Shown here: in pieces, positions 1 through 8,916 of the stretch | Layout of the letters: each line of letters opens with the position of its first letter | Numbering within the stretch: the stretch's first letter is position 1 | Origin: CAVXTT01 sp963764685 | GTDB lineage: Bacteria > Bacteroidota > Ignavibacteria > Ignavibacteriales > Ignavibacteriaceae | Direction: 5' to 3' | Assembly: GCA_963764685.1 (NCBI GenBank) | Contig: CAVXTT010000016.1 | Location: 324,326-388,325, forward strand | DNA length: 64,000 nucleotides | The notes under the pieces: model-generated | Database searches by the model: none | Seen by the model: only the letters and a program-made list of their open reading frames with translations | What the model was told of the DNA's origin: nothing | Made by a program: the position numbers and the translations under genes

Positions 1-33
1 AAAAGCAGTAATAAATCATAAGGGGAATAACTG

Positions 34-315
34 ATGAGATCTCGTTTTCTGGTTCTGGTATTTAACCCGCTGTTTGGGAAATGTCCCCGCTGCAGCAGTG
101 AGTATTGTCTGCACAGATCAAAAGTCAGAACTTTCAAAGAAAAATTACTTACATTTTTTACTGTGAGACGTTTATACAGGTGCAGCCGCTGCGGATGGCG
201 GGGACAGCTCGTGACATTAGTATTCTCTGTAAAAAGCCTGACAGAGGCAGCAATCTTAATTAGTGTTACCGCGGGAGCTTGTTTGATATTATCGCAGGTT
301 CTTAAAAGAATCTGA
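34..315 (+). CDS. Small zinc-ribbon membrane protein (hypothetical)
   Basis: A 93-residue protein not assigned to a named family. It has a CPRC pair near residue 18 and a CSRCGW pair near residue 51, which together look like a split zinc ribbon. Several basic residues lie between them (HRSKVRTFKEK). The C-terminal third (about residues 64-88) is hydrophobic and could be one membrane span, ending in a positive KRI tail. The ATG is preceded by AAGGGG at a suitable distance, which supports this start. It lies ahead of the EamA exporter gene with about 50 bases between. Metal binding is inferred from the cysteine spacing only. Confidence 0.6.
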   Translation: MRSRFLVLVFNPLFGKCPRCSSEYCLHRSKVRTFKEKLLTFFTVRRLYRCSRCGWRGQLVTLVFSVKSLTEAAILISVTAGACLILSQVLKRI

Positions 316-365
316 TTTATTCATATATTTCCTTCAATTATTACTAAAAAAATCACCTTTCTTCA

Positions 366-1226
366 GTGAAACATTTGCCAGATCATCAAAAAGGACTGCT
401 TGCCGTACTTGCAGCTGCGATCCTGTGGAGCACCGGCGGGATGTTTATCAAACTGATCACCCTTGATGCTTTGCAGCTGTCATTTTTCAGATCTGTCTTT
501 GCGGCGGCGGTATTTGCAATACTGTTAAAAAAAAATATCCTGGATGTTAACGTCTTTACCTTTGTCAATGCCTTGCTGTATTCTGCAATTCTTATATTAT
601 TCGTAATTGCAACCAAGACAACAACAGCAGCAAATGCTATTTTTCTTCAATACACAGCTCCTATCTATGTTCTCATATTCGAACCACTTGTAAATAAGAC
701 AACCTACCGGAAGATTAATATTATAACAATTATCGTATGCTTCGGGGGAATGCTCTTATTCTTTATGGGAGAAATAACTCCCGGACACCTGGAAGGAAAC
801 ATTATTGCATTGTTATCAGGACTCGCATTTGCCGCCTTTCTTATCGGTATGAGGAAGAATAAGCACGAGTATCAATCGGTAACAATTTTCTACGGAAATA
901 TTCTCATAGCCCTTATCTGTATGGGCTCCCTTTTTAATCTCAATGTGCTTTCCGCTAAAGATATGGGTATGGTAGCATTTCTCGGTATCTTCCAGATAGG
1001 TATCGCATATGCCATTTTCAGTTACGGCCTGAAGAAAGTATTGGCGGTAGAAGCTTCTTTAATCTCAATGATAGAGCCCGTCCTGAACCCGGTGTGGGTC
1101 TTTTTAGGTTATGGTGAAGTACCCTCCTTTATGGCAGTAATCGGGGGAATAATTATAGTTACTGCTATTTCCGTAAGAGCCTTTTTAATGGAATCGGGAA
1201 TGTTAAGTAAAAGGGCTGGAGCTTAG
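366..1226 (+). CDS. EamA/DMT-family transporter
   Basis: Inner-membrane drug/metabolite transporter with ten predicted hydrophobic segments in two EamA halves. The first half opens with 'LAAAILWSTGGMFIK' and the second with 'GNIIALLSGLAFAAFLIG'; both are typical EamA starts. The C-terminal half contains the family signature 'SLISMIEPVLNPVWVFLGYGE'-like segment (residues about 236-256). The length of 286 residues is normal. The start is GTG; there is no strong Shine-Dalgarno. It ends convergently with pdxH, overlapping it by 4 bases. The substrate cannot be told from sequence; members export amino acids, metabolites or drugs. Confidence 0.85.
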   Translation: MKHLPDHQKGLLAVLAAAILWSTGGMFIKLITLDALQLSFFRSVFAAAVFAILLKKNILDVNVFTFVNALLYSAILILFVIATKTTTAANAIFLQYTAPIYVLIFEPLVNKTTYRKINIITIIVCFGGMLLFFMGEITPGHLEGNIIALLSGLAFAAFLIGMRKNKHEYQSVTIFYGNILIALICMGSLFNLNVLSAKDMGMVAFLGIFQIGIAYAIFSYGLKKVLAVEASLISMIEPVLNPVWVFLGYGEVPSFMAVIGGIIIVTAISVRAFLMESGMLSKRAGA

Positions 1227-1870
1227 GGGGCGAGTCTTAATATTTCCCAGGATGCATCCGTTTTTCTGTAACATATCCTGTCGTGAAGCCTGTTCTCACG
1301 TCCCTGCCAGAATTCAAATTTGACGGGTGCTATTTTATAACCTCCCCAGAAGGGCGGAAGAGGGACCTCAGTATTCTTAAACTCAGTCTTCAGCTCCTCA
1401 AACCTTTGTTCCAGATAATCCCTGTTAGGGATAATGCTGCTTTGCGAAGATGCCCAGGCGCTCAGCTGGCTTTCCAGAGGTCTTGTCTTAAAATATTGTT
1501 CGGAATCTTCCTTAGATATTTTTTCAGCATTACCTGAGATGATCACCTGTCTTTCAAGCTCCCGCCAAAAAAAATGCACACTAGCAGAAGGATTAAGGTT
1601 AAGGTCGTTACCTTTTTTGCTCTGGTAATTAGTAAAGAATACAAAACCGGAATGATCAAATTCCTTTAATAAGACCACACGGATTGAAGGCTTGCCGTCT
1701 TCTCCAATCGTTGCCAGGGTCATAGCATTAGGATCAATTATACTGGAATTTAGGGCTTCATTCATCCATACAGCAAATTGATCAAAAGGGTCCTTTTTAA
1801 CACTCTTTTTTGATAGAGTTTTAAGTGAATAACCCCTTCTTATTTGGGGAAGTTCTTTGTTGTCAATCAT
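1223..1870 (-). CDS. pdxH: Pyridoxamine 5'-phosphate oxidase
   Basis: FMN-dependent cytosolic enzyme that oxidises pyridoxine or pyridoxamine 5'-phosphate to pyridoxal 5'-phosphate, the last step of the vitamin B6 salvage route. At 215 residues it has the usual length. Visible family signatures are 'RVVLLKEFDHSGFVFFTNY' (FMN-binding region), 'SKKGNDLNLNP', 'RQVIISGNAEKIS', 'PPFWGGYKIAP', 'EFWQGRENRLHDRI' and the typical C-terminal 'RLAP'. The start ATG at 1870 gives the expected N-terminus ahead of 'DPFDQFAVWMNEAL'. It is a single gene, convergent with the EamA gene and divergent from kgd. Confidence 0.95.
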   Translation of the reverse strand: MIDNKELPQIRRGYSLKTLSKKSVKKDPFDQFAVWMNEALNSSIIDPNAMTLATIGEDGKPSIRVVLLKEFDHSGFVFFTNYQSKKGNDLNLNPSASVHFFWRELERQVIISGNAEKISKEDSEQYFKTRPLESQLSAWASSQSSIIPNRDYLEQRFEELKTEFKNTEVPLPPFWGGYKIAPVKFEFWQGRENRLHDRICYRKTDASWEILRLAP

Positions 1871-2042
1871 ATATCACAAAATAAGGATTTTACCCTTACA
1901 ATCTCTGAGAGGAATATTTAATTTAAAATAATTGTTTGAAAAATTAAGGAAATTTCCTCCGAAATGCCATAATGCATTGTTATGAAGTGTATTTTTTCTT
2001 TTATAAATTTATGTTTCTTTAATCCCACAGAACTTAATTAAA

Positions 2043-5000
2043 ATGAAAAAAAGCGATCTTACTAAAGAGCAAAAAGAAGAACTTGAAAAGTTTGGTGCCA
2101 ATACCTGGTTCGTCGAAGAATTATATAAACAGTATAAGGAAAATCCCGGTAAAGTACCTGAACAGTGGAAGAATTTCTTTGGCGGGGTATCAACTGACCT
2201 GGGGAAAAAGAACGGGGGAGCGGAATTACTTCCTTCTGCAAATATAAATTTCCCGCTGCCGGGTGATAATGATGAAGTGCAGGTAATTGCTGGAAGTGCG
2301 GCAAGAATTCTTGAAAATATGAACAATAGTATCATGGTACCGGTTGCAACTTCACAGAGGATCATACCTGTAAAGCTGCTTGAAGAGAACCGTACACTTC
2401 TGAATAATTATGGTAAAAAGAAGAGCTTCGGTAAGCTGTCTTTTACGCATCTCATTGCGTGGGCGATTGTTAGAGCAATAGAAACTGTGCCTGTTATGAA
2501 TTTTGCCTACAGTGTCCTTAATGGTAAGCCGAGTGTCATAAAAAGATATGGTATCAATCTTGGGCTGGCAATAGATCTTGAGAAGAAAGATGGTTCACAT
2601 TCTCTTATAGTTCCAAGTATTAAAAATGTTAACCGGATGTCCTTTAAGGAATTTTATGATGCCTACGAGGGGATTGTCGCGAGGACAAGAAGCGGGCAGA
2701 TAGATCCCTCTGAATTTTTAGGAACAACAGTTACACTTACCAATCCCGGTACTCTTGGTACCATTATGTCAGTCCCAAGACTGATGGCAGGTCAGGGCGC
2801 CATAATAGCCACCGGTGCAATTCAGCATTCTGCAGAGTACCAGGCTATGGCTCCTGGAACAATCTCAACGCTCGGTATCAGCAAGATAATGAATATTACG
2901 AGCACATATGATCACAGGATAATTCAGGGGGCTGAATCAGGATTGTTCTTAAAAGAAGTATATGAACTTCTGTTGGGTTCCAGGGATTTTTATAAGCAAA
3001 TATTTGATGACCTTAAGGTTCCTCTCAGGCCTCTCGAATGGAAAACAGACTATTCTCCCGGCACCTTCAGCTCAACATTAAATACCGAAGAAATTGAAAA
3101 ACAGGCAAGGATCCTTCAGCTTATTAATTTATACCGGGTAAGAGGACACCTGGTTGCGAGCCTTGATCCATTAGGATCACACTGCCCGTATCACGGTGAA
3201 CTGGATCCCTCTAATTATAAGCTTACCCTGTGGGACCTTGACAGGGAATTTATAACAGGAGGATTCGGAGGATTACAGACCGCACCCCTGAGAAAAATCA
3301 TTGATATTCTGCAGCAGACATATTGTGATAAGATTGGTGTAGAGTATATGCACATTCAGCTTCCCGAAGAAAAATTATGGCTTCAGGATAAGATGGAACC
3401 TGTCAGAAATAAGCCGGAATGGGATGCCGAACAGCAGAAATCTATATTAAAAAAACTGATTATTGCTGAGTCGTTCGAACACTTTGTGCATAATAAATTT
3501 ATCGGACATAAAAGATTTTCACTTGAAGGTTCTGAAACAGTAATACCTGTCCTGGACCTGCTATTGAATGAAGCAAGCGGACAGAACCTTCTTGAAGTGG
3601 TACTGGGAATGGCACATAGGGGACGGTTAAATGTACTCACAAACATAGTGGGCAAGAGCTATGAATCAATATTTTCCGAATTTGAGGATATACAGGACCC
3701 TGAATCGATAGAAGGTTCTGGTGATGTAAAATATCATCTCGGTGCCTCCGGAAAGTACCGAACGAAGAATGGCAAGGGGATATCAGTTTCGATTGCATCA
3801 AATCCAAGCCACCTCGAATGGGTTAATCCTGTAGTGGAAGGGATTGTACGTGCAAAACAAACAAGATTAGATGACAGTAAGGATCATAAAAAAATATTGC
3901 CCGTCCTTATACACGGCGATGCTGCTTTTGCAGGCCAGGGAGTAGTTGCTGAAACTCTTAATCTTTCCCAATTAAGCGGGTACCGAACAGGAGGTACTAT
4001 TCATCTTATTATAAATAACCAGATCGGATTTACTACAATGCCTGAAGAAGCCCGCTCTTCAGTCTATGCAACAGACGTAGCGAAGATGATCCAAGCTCCC
4101 ATTTTCCACGTAAACGGTGATGATCCTGAAGCAGCTTTATGGGTAACAAAGCTTGCTTTCGAGTACAGGCAGATGTTCAAGAAAGATGTTGTTATCGATC
4201 TGTTTGGATACAGAAGACACGGTCATAATGAAGGAGACGAACCAGGCTTTACTCAGCCGCTGTTGTATGAAAAAATTAAAGATCATCCTTCTGTAATGAA
4301 ATTGTATACTGAGACACTTCTTAAACGTAAGATCGTTAACCAGGAAGAGATCGATAAGATGATTTCTGAGATCCAGGATCAGCTTACTATGGCTTTCGAC
4401 AGTATTAAACGGAAAGCATCCAGCTTTAAAGCAGATATGCCTTTGGCAGTTTCCAAGGAAAAAATCGCAGCTATTCATCCTGTATCTGAAACGGCAATAT
4501 CAGAAGATTTACTAATAAAAATAGTAGCAGGATCTACACAGCTCCCGAAAGATTTTAATATTCATCCCAAGCTGAAGAAGTTCATTGAGAAAAGGAGTGA
4601 ACTAATAGAGGGTAAGAGTGATGCAGACTGGGCATTTGCTGAATCTCTTGCATTCGGCAGTCTTCTATGCGAAGGTACACCTGTTAGATTAAGCGGACAG
4701 GATAGTGTAAGGGGAACATTCAGTCAGCGGCATCTTGCATTCACAGATATTCAGTCGGGTGAGGAATATTTTTATCTTAACCATATTGTCCCTGACCAGG
4801 CAAAGATAGAAGCTCTGGATAGTCTTTTATCGGAAGCCGCAGTTTTAGGGTTCGAGTATGGTTACAGCTCCGCAGATCCGTTAGCACTAGTATTATGGGA
4901 AGCACAGTTTGGCGACTTTGCAAATAGTGCTCAGGTAATAATAGATAATTTCATTGTCTGTTCGTATGAAAAATGGCAGCTGCCTAATAGTCTGGTTATG

Positions 5001-5651
5001 CTCCTTCCCCACGGATTTGAAGGGCAGGGACCTGAACATTCCAGTGCACGCCTTGAGCGTTTCCTTAACTTGTGTGCTCAAAATAATATGCAGGTATGTA
5101 ATATTTCAACTCCTGCACAATACTTCCACGTTCTGCGGCGCCAGATAAAAAGTGCTGTAAGAAAACCACTTATAATAATGACTCCTAAAAGCTTGTTAAG
5201 GCATCCGGATGCTAAATCTAAAAAAGAGGATTTCATATCAGGTGCTTTCAGAGAAGTAATGGACGATGAAAGCTTAGCAGATAAAACCAAGATAAAGCGA
5301 ACCTTAATTACTTCCGGAAAGGTATATTATGATCTGGCAAAGTACAGGAGCGATAACAAGATTAAAGATACCGCTATAATCCGTCTTGAGCAGTTTTACC
5401 CGTTTCCGTATAAGGCAATGAAAGCGATACTTGACAGTTTCAACAATACAGAAAAAATTATCTGGGTACAGGAGGAGCCGAGAAATATGGGAGCCTGGAC
5501 ATTCCTGTCAACCAGAGTTCAGGATGATATCTTCAAAGGGCTCAAAGTTCAATATGCCGGCAGACCCGAAGGCGCCAGTCCTGCCGTAGGATCTTACAAG
5601 ATCTCTATGCAGCAGCAACGAGATCTAATTGAGCAGGCATTTATCTCATAA
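2043..5651 (+). CDS. kgd: Multifunctional 2-oxoglutarate decarboxylase/dehydrogenase E1 with fused E2 catalytic domain (KGD type)
   Basis: A 1202-residue fusion like the mycobacterial KGD/SucA protein. Residues 1-40 are the E1o N-terminal segment ('ANTWFVEELYKQYKENP'). About 90-320 is a 2-oxoacid dehydrogenase acyltransferase (E2) catalytic domain ending with the histidine motif 'YDHRIIQGAESG'. The rest is a thiamine-diphosphate E1 ('VLGMAHRGRLNVL', 'HGDAAFAGQGVVAET', 'GYRRHGHNEGDEP', and the transketolase-like C-terminal half). No lipoyl domain is present, so a separate lipoylated E2 must be used for the full dehydrogenase reaction. It feeds the TCA cycle at 2-oxoglutarate. It stands alone; no lpd or lipoyl E2 gene lies beside it. 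Confidence 0.93.
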   Translation: MKKSDLTKEQKEELEKFGANTWFVEELYKQYKENPGKVPEQWKNFFGGVSTDLGKKNGGAELLPSANINFPLPGDNDEVQVIAGSAARILENMNNSIMVPVATSQRIIPVKLLEENRTLLNNYGKKKSFGKLSFTHLIAWAIVRAIETVPVMNFAYSVLNGKPSVIKRYGINLGLAIDLEKKDGSHSLIVPSIKNVNRMSFKEFYDAYEGIVARTRSGQIDPSEFLGTTVTLTNPGTLGTIMSVPRLMAGQGAIIATGAIQHSAEYQAMAPGTISTLGISKIMNITSTYDHRIIQGAESGLFLKEVYELLLGSRDFYKQIFDDLKVPLRPLEWKTDYSPGTFSSTLNTEEIEKQARILQLINLYRVRGHLVASLDPLGSHCPYHGELDPSNYKLTLWDLDREFITGGFGGLQTAPLRKIIDILQQTYCDKIGVEYMHIQLPEEKLWLQDKMEPVRNKPEWDAEQQKSILKKLIIAESFEHFVHNKFIGHKRFSLEGSETVIPVLDLLLNEASGQNLLEVVLGMAHRGRLNVLTNIVGKSYESIFSEFEDIQDPESIEGSGDVKYHLGASGKYRTKNGKGISVSIASNPSHLEWVNPVVEGIVRAKQTRLDDSKDHKKILPVLIHGDAAFAGQGVVAETLNLSQLSGYRTGGTIHLIINNQIGFTTMPEEARSSVYATDVAKMIQAPIFHVNGDDPEAALWVTKLAFEYRQMFKKDVVIDLFGYRRHGHNEGDEPGFTQPLLYEKIKDHPSVMKLYTETLLKRKIVNQEEIDKMISEIQDQLTMAFDSIKRKASSFKADMPLAVSKEKIAAIHPVSETAISEDLLIKIVAGSTQLPKDFNIHPKLKKFIEKRSELIEGKSDADWAFAESLAFGSLLCEGTPVRLSGQDSVRGTFSQRHLAFTDIQSGEEYFYLNHIVPDQAKIEALDSLLSEAAVLGFEYGYSSADPLALVLWEAQFGDFANSAQVIIDNFIVCSYEKWQLPNSLVMLLPHGFEGQGPEHSSARLERFLNLCAQNNMQVCNISTPAQYFHVLRRQIKSAVRKPLIIMTPKSLLRHPDAKSKKEDFISGAFREVMDDESLADKTKIKRTLITSGKVYYDLAKYRSDNKIKDTAIIRLEQFYPFPYKAMKAILDSFNNTEKIIWVQEEPRNMGAWTFLSTRVQDDIFKGLKVQYAGRPEGASPAVGSYKISMQQQRDLIEQAFIS

Positions 5652-5733
5652 CAACGGCACGGATTGTGCTTTTATAACTCCAATTAAAAGTATAACCTGA
5701 ATTTTCTAATTATTTAACATTATCAGGATAATA

Positions 5734-6264
5734 ATGATCAGAAAAATATACCCTCAGAGACAATTTTTGAAATATTTACCCCTGCTCTTTATATTCTGCA
5801 GCTGTTCAATCGATGAGCAGTCCGGAATTGATTATCGTGTAGGGAAGGACGGATTGATATACAACACTACTACGAACAAGTTATATACGGGCAGGATAGT
5901 AGACACCACAGAAGTTATTATCGAAATTGAAATAGTTGACGGCAAAAAGAATGGAAAGTTTACAACGTACTATTTGAACGGGAATATTGAGAAGCAGGGA
6001 CTGATTAAAAACAATGAGAATGAGGGGGAATGGAAATACTTTTATGAGGATGGTACAATAGAGTCAGTAGGTCATTTCCAGGAGGATAAACCCGAAGGCA
6101 GATGGAAATTTTTTCATAAGAATGGAATAAAAAGAGAAGAGGGGAACTTTAAGAATGGCAAAAGATCCGGTCGATGGATTATTTATGATGAAAAGGGAGA
6201 AGTAACTAATGAGTTTGATTTTGATTCAGGTGAAATCCTGAAAGAAGAACAAAACCATAGCTGA
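5734..6264 (+). CDS. MORN/YwqK-like repeat lipoprotein
   Basis: A 176-residue predicted lipoprotein: a positively charged N-terminus, a hydrophobic stretch 'YLPLLFIFCSC' and a cysteine-containing lipobox near residue 28-30. The mature part holds about four copies of a ~23-residue repeat of the form 'G-x-W-x-(F/Y)-(F/Y)-x-x-G-x-(I/K)', for example 'EGEWKYFYEDGTIESVG' and 'EGRWKFFHKNGIKREEG'. This is the MORN-2/YwqK antitoxin-like repeat common in secreted proteins of Bacteroidota. Function is unknown; a scaffold role at the outer membrane is only a guess. It sits between kgd and the convergent pilus operon. Confidence 0.7.
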   Translation: MIRKIYPQRQFLKYLPLLFIFCSCSIDEQSGIDYRVGKDGLIYNTTTNKLYTGRIVDTTEVIIEIEIVDGKKNGKFTTYYLNGNIEKQGLIKNNENEGEWKYFYEDGTIESVGHFQEDKPEGRWKFFHKNGIKREEGNFKNGKRSGRWIIYDEKGEVTNEFDFDSGEILKEEQNHS

Positions 6265-6285
6265 TTAATTACTTCTCCCGGTTTA

Positions 6286-7680
6286 TTATCTTGATGTTCC
6301 TACAATAGTATAACTTGTTGAACCATTTGCACCTCCAACAGTAATCTTTATTTCAGCTCTTTTCTGAACATTCTCTTCAGGCTTGGAGTCATAAGCATTA
6401 AATGAGAATGTTGTAAAGGTACTGCTTTGTGTATCCGGGAATATGAAGCTCACATCACCGGAAACTTTTATATCTCCTTCAGGTGCCGAAACAGTAATCG
6501 TTGCTCCCTGTGATAACGGGTTTCCATTACCATCACTTACCATAAATGTGAAATCCTGGGAACCACCATTGGCTATATCAAATGTTCCCGGATTAACATC
6601 GTGAATAGCAGCCATACCGGAAAGCATCCTGACAGTGCTGGTTGAAATGCTGGCGTTATTTTCATCTATAGTAGTTGCCTCAACAGTAAAAAATCCCGGA
6701 CCAAATACAGGGTCTTCAGGCCAGGGTTGAGTTAACAGTGTTACCTGAGCTCTCCCGAGATCGTCTGTCTGGGCCGAGCCTTCAATAATACCTGAATTCG
6801 AGTTAAAGTAAACACTTGTTCCCGGACGTACCGGGTTTGAATATTTATCTCCTGCGAAAGCAGTGAATTGAATCTGCTCTCCAATAATTCCGAGCACCGG
6901 GTAATTCAATTTATCTGAGGCAACAGCAAAATGAGCCGGATCCGGAAAGCCGCCGTGTATTGCAAGCAATACAGGTTCAGAACGGATTGTTCTGTTCGGC
7001 AAGACTACTTCAGCGATTATCTGAGCTACACCGGCTTTCGTACCGGTATTTAAGGTTACCGTTGCCCTGCCTAATGCATTAGTCTGTATGGAAGCAGGGT
7101 AAAGGTATTCACCGCCTCCCGGAACTGCACCAAAAGTGAAATTAACTACTACTGCATTATCTGTATTTATTGCAACACCTGTTGAGTCCAATACTTCAAA
7201 GGTTATCTGCGCTGTTTCATTTGAACCGCTTTCAATTACACCTATGCTTGTTGCGGATTGTGATACAAGCTGGATTGAAGATGCTGCTCCTGATATAGTG
7301 CCGCCTGTGCCCGAACTCTGTCTGATCTTTATAAGAGGTACATTTACTGTTGAACCAACGGCAGCATATACTATTGTTGTGTCAGTAGAGTATCCCTCCA
7401 GGAATGTAACAATAGTCAGGTCCTTATCTTCGAGGATAAGGATTTCAGCATTATACGATCCGTCGCTGTTTGTTCTTGTTGTTACAGAAGTAGTACCATC
7501 AGTTATTTTGACAGAAGCATTATATATGGCATTGCCGGTAATTGATTCAACCACCTGTCCTGATACTTTAACCTTATCGGCATTATCAGGATTAGTTTCA
7601 TCCGGTACACCGAATTCACAGCTGTAAAAGCTGAAGGAGACCGCGAGAAATAAGACGATTAAAAATATTTTGTTTTTCAT
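6286..7680 (-). CDS. Ig-like (Big_1) repeat lipoprotein at the end of the pilus operon
   Basis: A 464-residue secreted protein with a lipoprotein signal (hydrophobic 'IFLIVLFLAVSFSFYSC', lipid Cys near residue 21). Residues about 38-115 look like a carboxypeptidase-regulatory-like beta-sandwich ('VSGQVVESITGNAIYNASVKI', 'NSDGSYNAEILI'). The rest contains two or three bacterial Ig-like domains of the invasin/Big_1 type ('VLDSTGVAINTDNAVVVNF', 'LGRATVTLNTGTKAGVAQI', 'LGRAQVTLLTQPW'). It is the last gene of the minus-strand pilus block, 8 bases after the secretin gene. A surface adhesin, or a lipoprotein that helps the secretin or pilus at the outer membrane, would fit; neither is shown by the sequence. 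Confidence 0.7.
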   Translation of the reverse strand: MKNKIFLIVLFLAVSFSFYSCEFGVPDETNPDNADKVKVSGQVVESITGNAIYNASVKITDGTTSVTTRTNSDGSYNAEILILEDKDLTIVTFLEGYSTDTTIVYAAVGSTVNVPLIKIRQSSGTGGTISGAASSIQLVSQSATSIGVIESGSNETAQITFEVLDSTGVAINTDNAVVVNFTFGAVPGGGEYLYPASIQTNALGRATVTLNTGTKAGVAQIIAEVVLPNRTIRSEPVLLAIHGGFPDPAHFAVASDKLNYPVLGIIGEQIQFTAFAGDKYSNPVRPGTSVYFNSNSGIIEGSAQTDDLGRAQVTLLTQPWPEDPVFGPGFFTVEATTIDENNASISTSTVRMLSGMAAIHDVNPGTFDIANGGSQDFTFMVSDGNGNPLSQGATITVSAPEGDIKVSGDVSFIFPDTQSSTFTTFSFNAYDSKPEENVQKRAEIKITVGGANGSTSYTIVGTSR

Positions 7681-7688
7681 GTTGATAC

Positions 7689-8915
7689 CTATTTCTTATC
7701 CTCAGTTGTACCTTGTTTCATCGCATCAATTCGCTCCTGGTGTTCTTTAAGAGCATCCTTGATCAGATTCTTTTCTGTTTTATTAACGAAACGGGTCTCA
7801 AGTGTTTCAAGAAGTTCGGCACGTAGCAGAATTATAACTTCCCTTTTCGATATAACAGTCTGATCACTTCCTGTGAGATACCGTATACCGAATACCCACC
7901 AGGGAAGATCCTTAAGGAAGGGTATTCCGTTTCTCACAACAGTTTCATCATTTACATAAAGACCACCGATTACAGTTTCCTCACCGTCAAGCAGAAGCAC
8001 ATCTGAACTTGCAGTCTGCTTTTTTATTTCTGTTGTAAGTTCGGAAGGGAAGAAGTCACTTCTTTCAACCATAAGTTTAAGAAGAATATAATCTATCCCG
8101 TTTTTCTTATATACATAAGGGGTTACTTCAATAATAGCTCCGGTTGAATAGAACTGCTGAATGGTATTTCCGGAGAAATCACGTTGAGAGACCGAGAAAT
8201 CGGATCCTATTTGAATCCTGCCTTTCTGCTTATCCCTGACTGTTATAGACGGGCTTGCTATTACCTCACCCAGGTTCTCTTGTTCAAAAAAGCGGAATAT
8301 TGCAGTTGCATTTCCTGTCCAATCTCCGGTTTTGAATTGACTAAGGGTAGAAGCATTAAATTCAGGCTGCAGAGCCTGGTTCTGCTGCTGATTCTCATTT
8401 GGCTGAACCCTTGTTCTGAGATTAGCTCCAAGGTTAATTCCATTCTGGGAGAACAACACTCTCCAGTCAATTCCAACGTCACGTGTACGCTGAATATCTG
8501 CACTGAAGAATACGGCGGAAATATTAACTTCCCTGGCATCTATATCGGCATAAGTATCTTCATCCGTCTCTGTTAAATTTTTGTCCTTTGTTTTGATTAC
8601 AATTGAACCCTCCCGCTCTTCGTACATCAGGTTCTTCGAATTTACGATAAGGTTTAATGCATCGATATATGGCATTTTTGTTATTTCCACCCCGATCGGA
8701 GATTTCATCTCAACTGTAGATACGATCGTTTTCCCGGTAACAAGTTCACTTACTGCACTCAACATTTTGACAGCCTGGTCAAAAGTAGCATATTGTGAGA
8801 TTGATACTAATTCGAGGGGGCTGTATTCTCCTGAAAGCTTTTTCTCCAGATTCTGCTGGGGGTAGGCCAGAGAAAAAGATAACATAATTAAAGATATTGT
8901 GAGAGATATTTTCAT
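7689..8915 (-). CDS. pilQ: Type IV pilus secretin (PilQ/GspD family)
   Basis: Outer-membrane channel subunit of 408 residues with a signal peptide (cut probably after 'SLAYPQ'). The N-terminal part has a short secretin N-domain ('DALNLIVNSKNLMYEEREGSIVIKT'). The C-terminal secretin domain shows 'EVNISAVFFSAD', 'GEVIASPSITVRDKQKGRIQIG', 'GAIIEVTPYV', 'LLLDGEETVIGGLYVNDE' and 'GIPFLKDLPWWVFGIRYL'. These are hallmarks of the GspD/PilQ beta-barrel region. It is shorter than typical PilQ (600-700 residues) because it lacks AMIN domains and has fewer N-domains. It lies one base after the PilO-PilP-like gene in the same operon. Confidence 0.9.
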   Translation of the reverse strand: MKISLTISLIMLSFSLAYPQQNLEKKLSGEYSPLELVSISQYATFDQAVKMLSAVSELVTGKTIVSTVEMKSPIGVEITKMPYIDALNLIVNSKNLMYEEREGSIVIKTKDKNLTETDEDTYADIDAREVNISAVFFSADIQRTRDVGIDWRVLFSQNGINLGANLRTRVQPNENQQQNQALQPEFNASTLSQFKTGDWTGNATAIFRFFEQENLGEVIASPSITVRDKQKGRIQIGSDFSVSQRDFSGNTIQQFYSTGAIIEVTPYVYKKNGIDYILLKLMVERSDFFPSELTTEIKKQTASSDVLLLDGEETVIGGLYVNDETVVRNGIPFLKDLPWWVFGIRYLTGSDQTVISKREVIILLRAELLETLETRFVNKTEKNLIKDALKEHQERIDAMKQGTTEDKK

Positions 8916-8916
8916 A

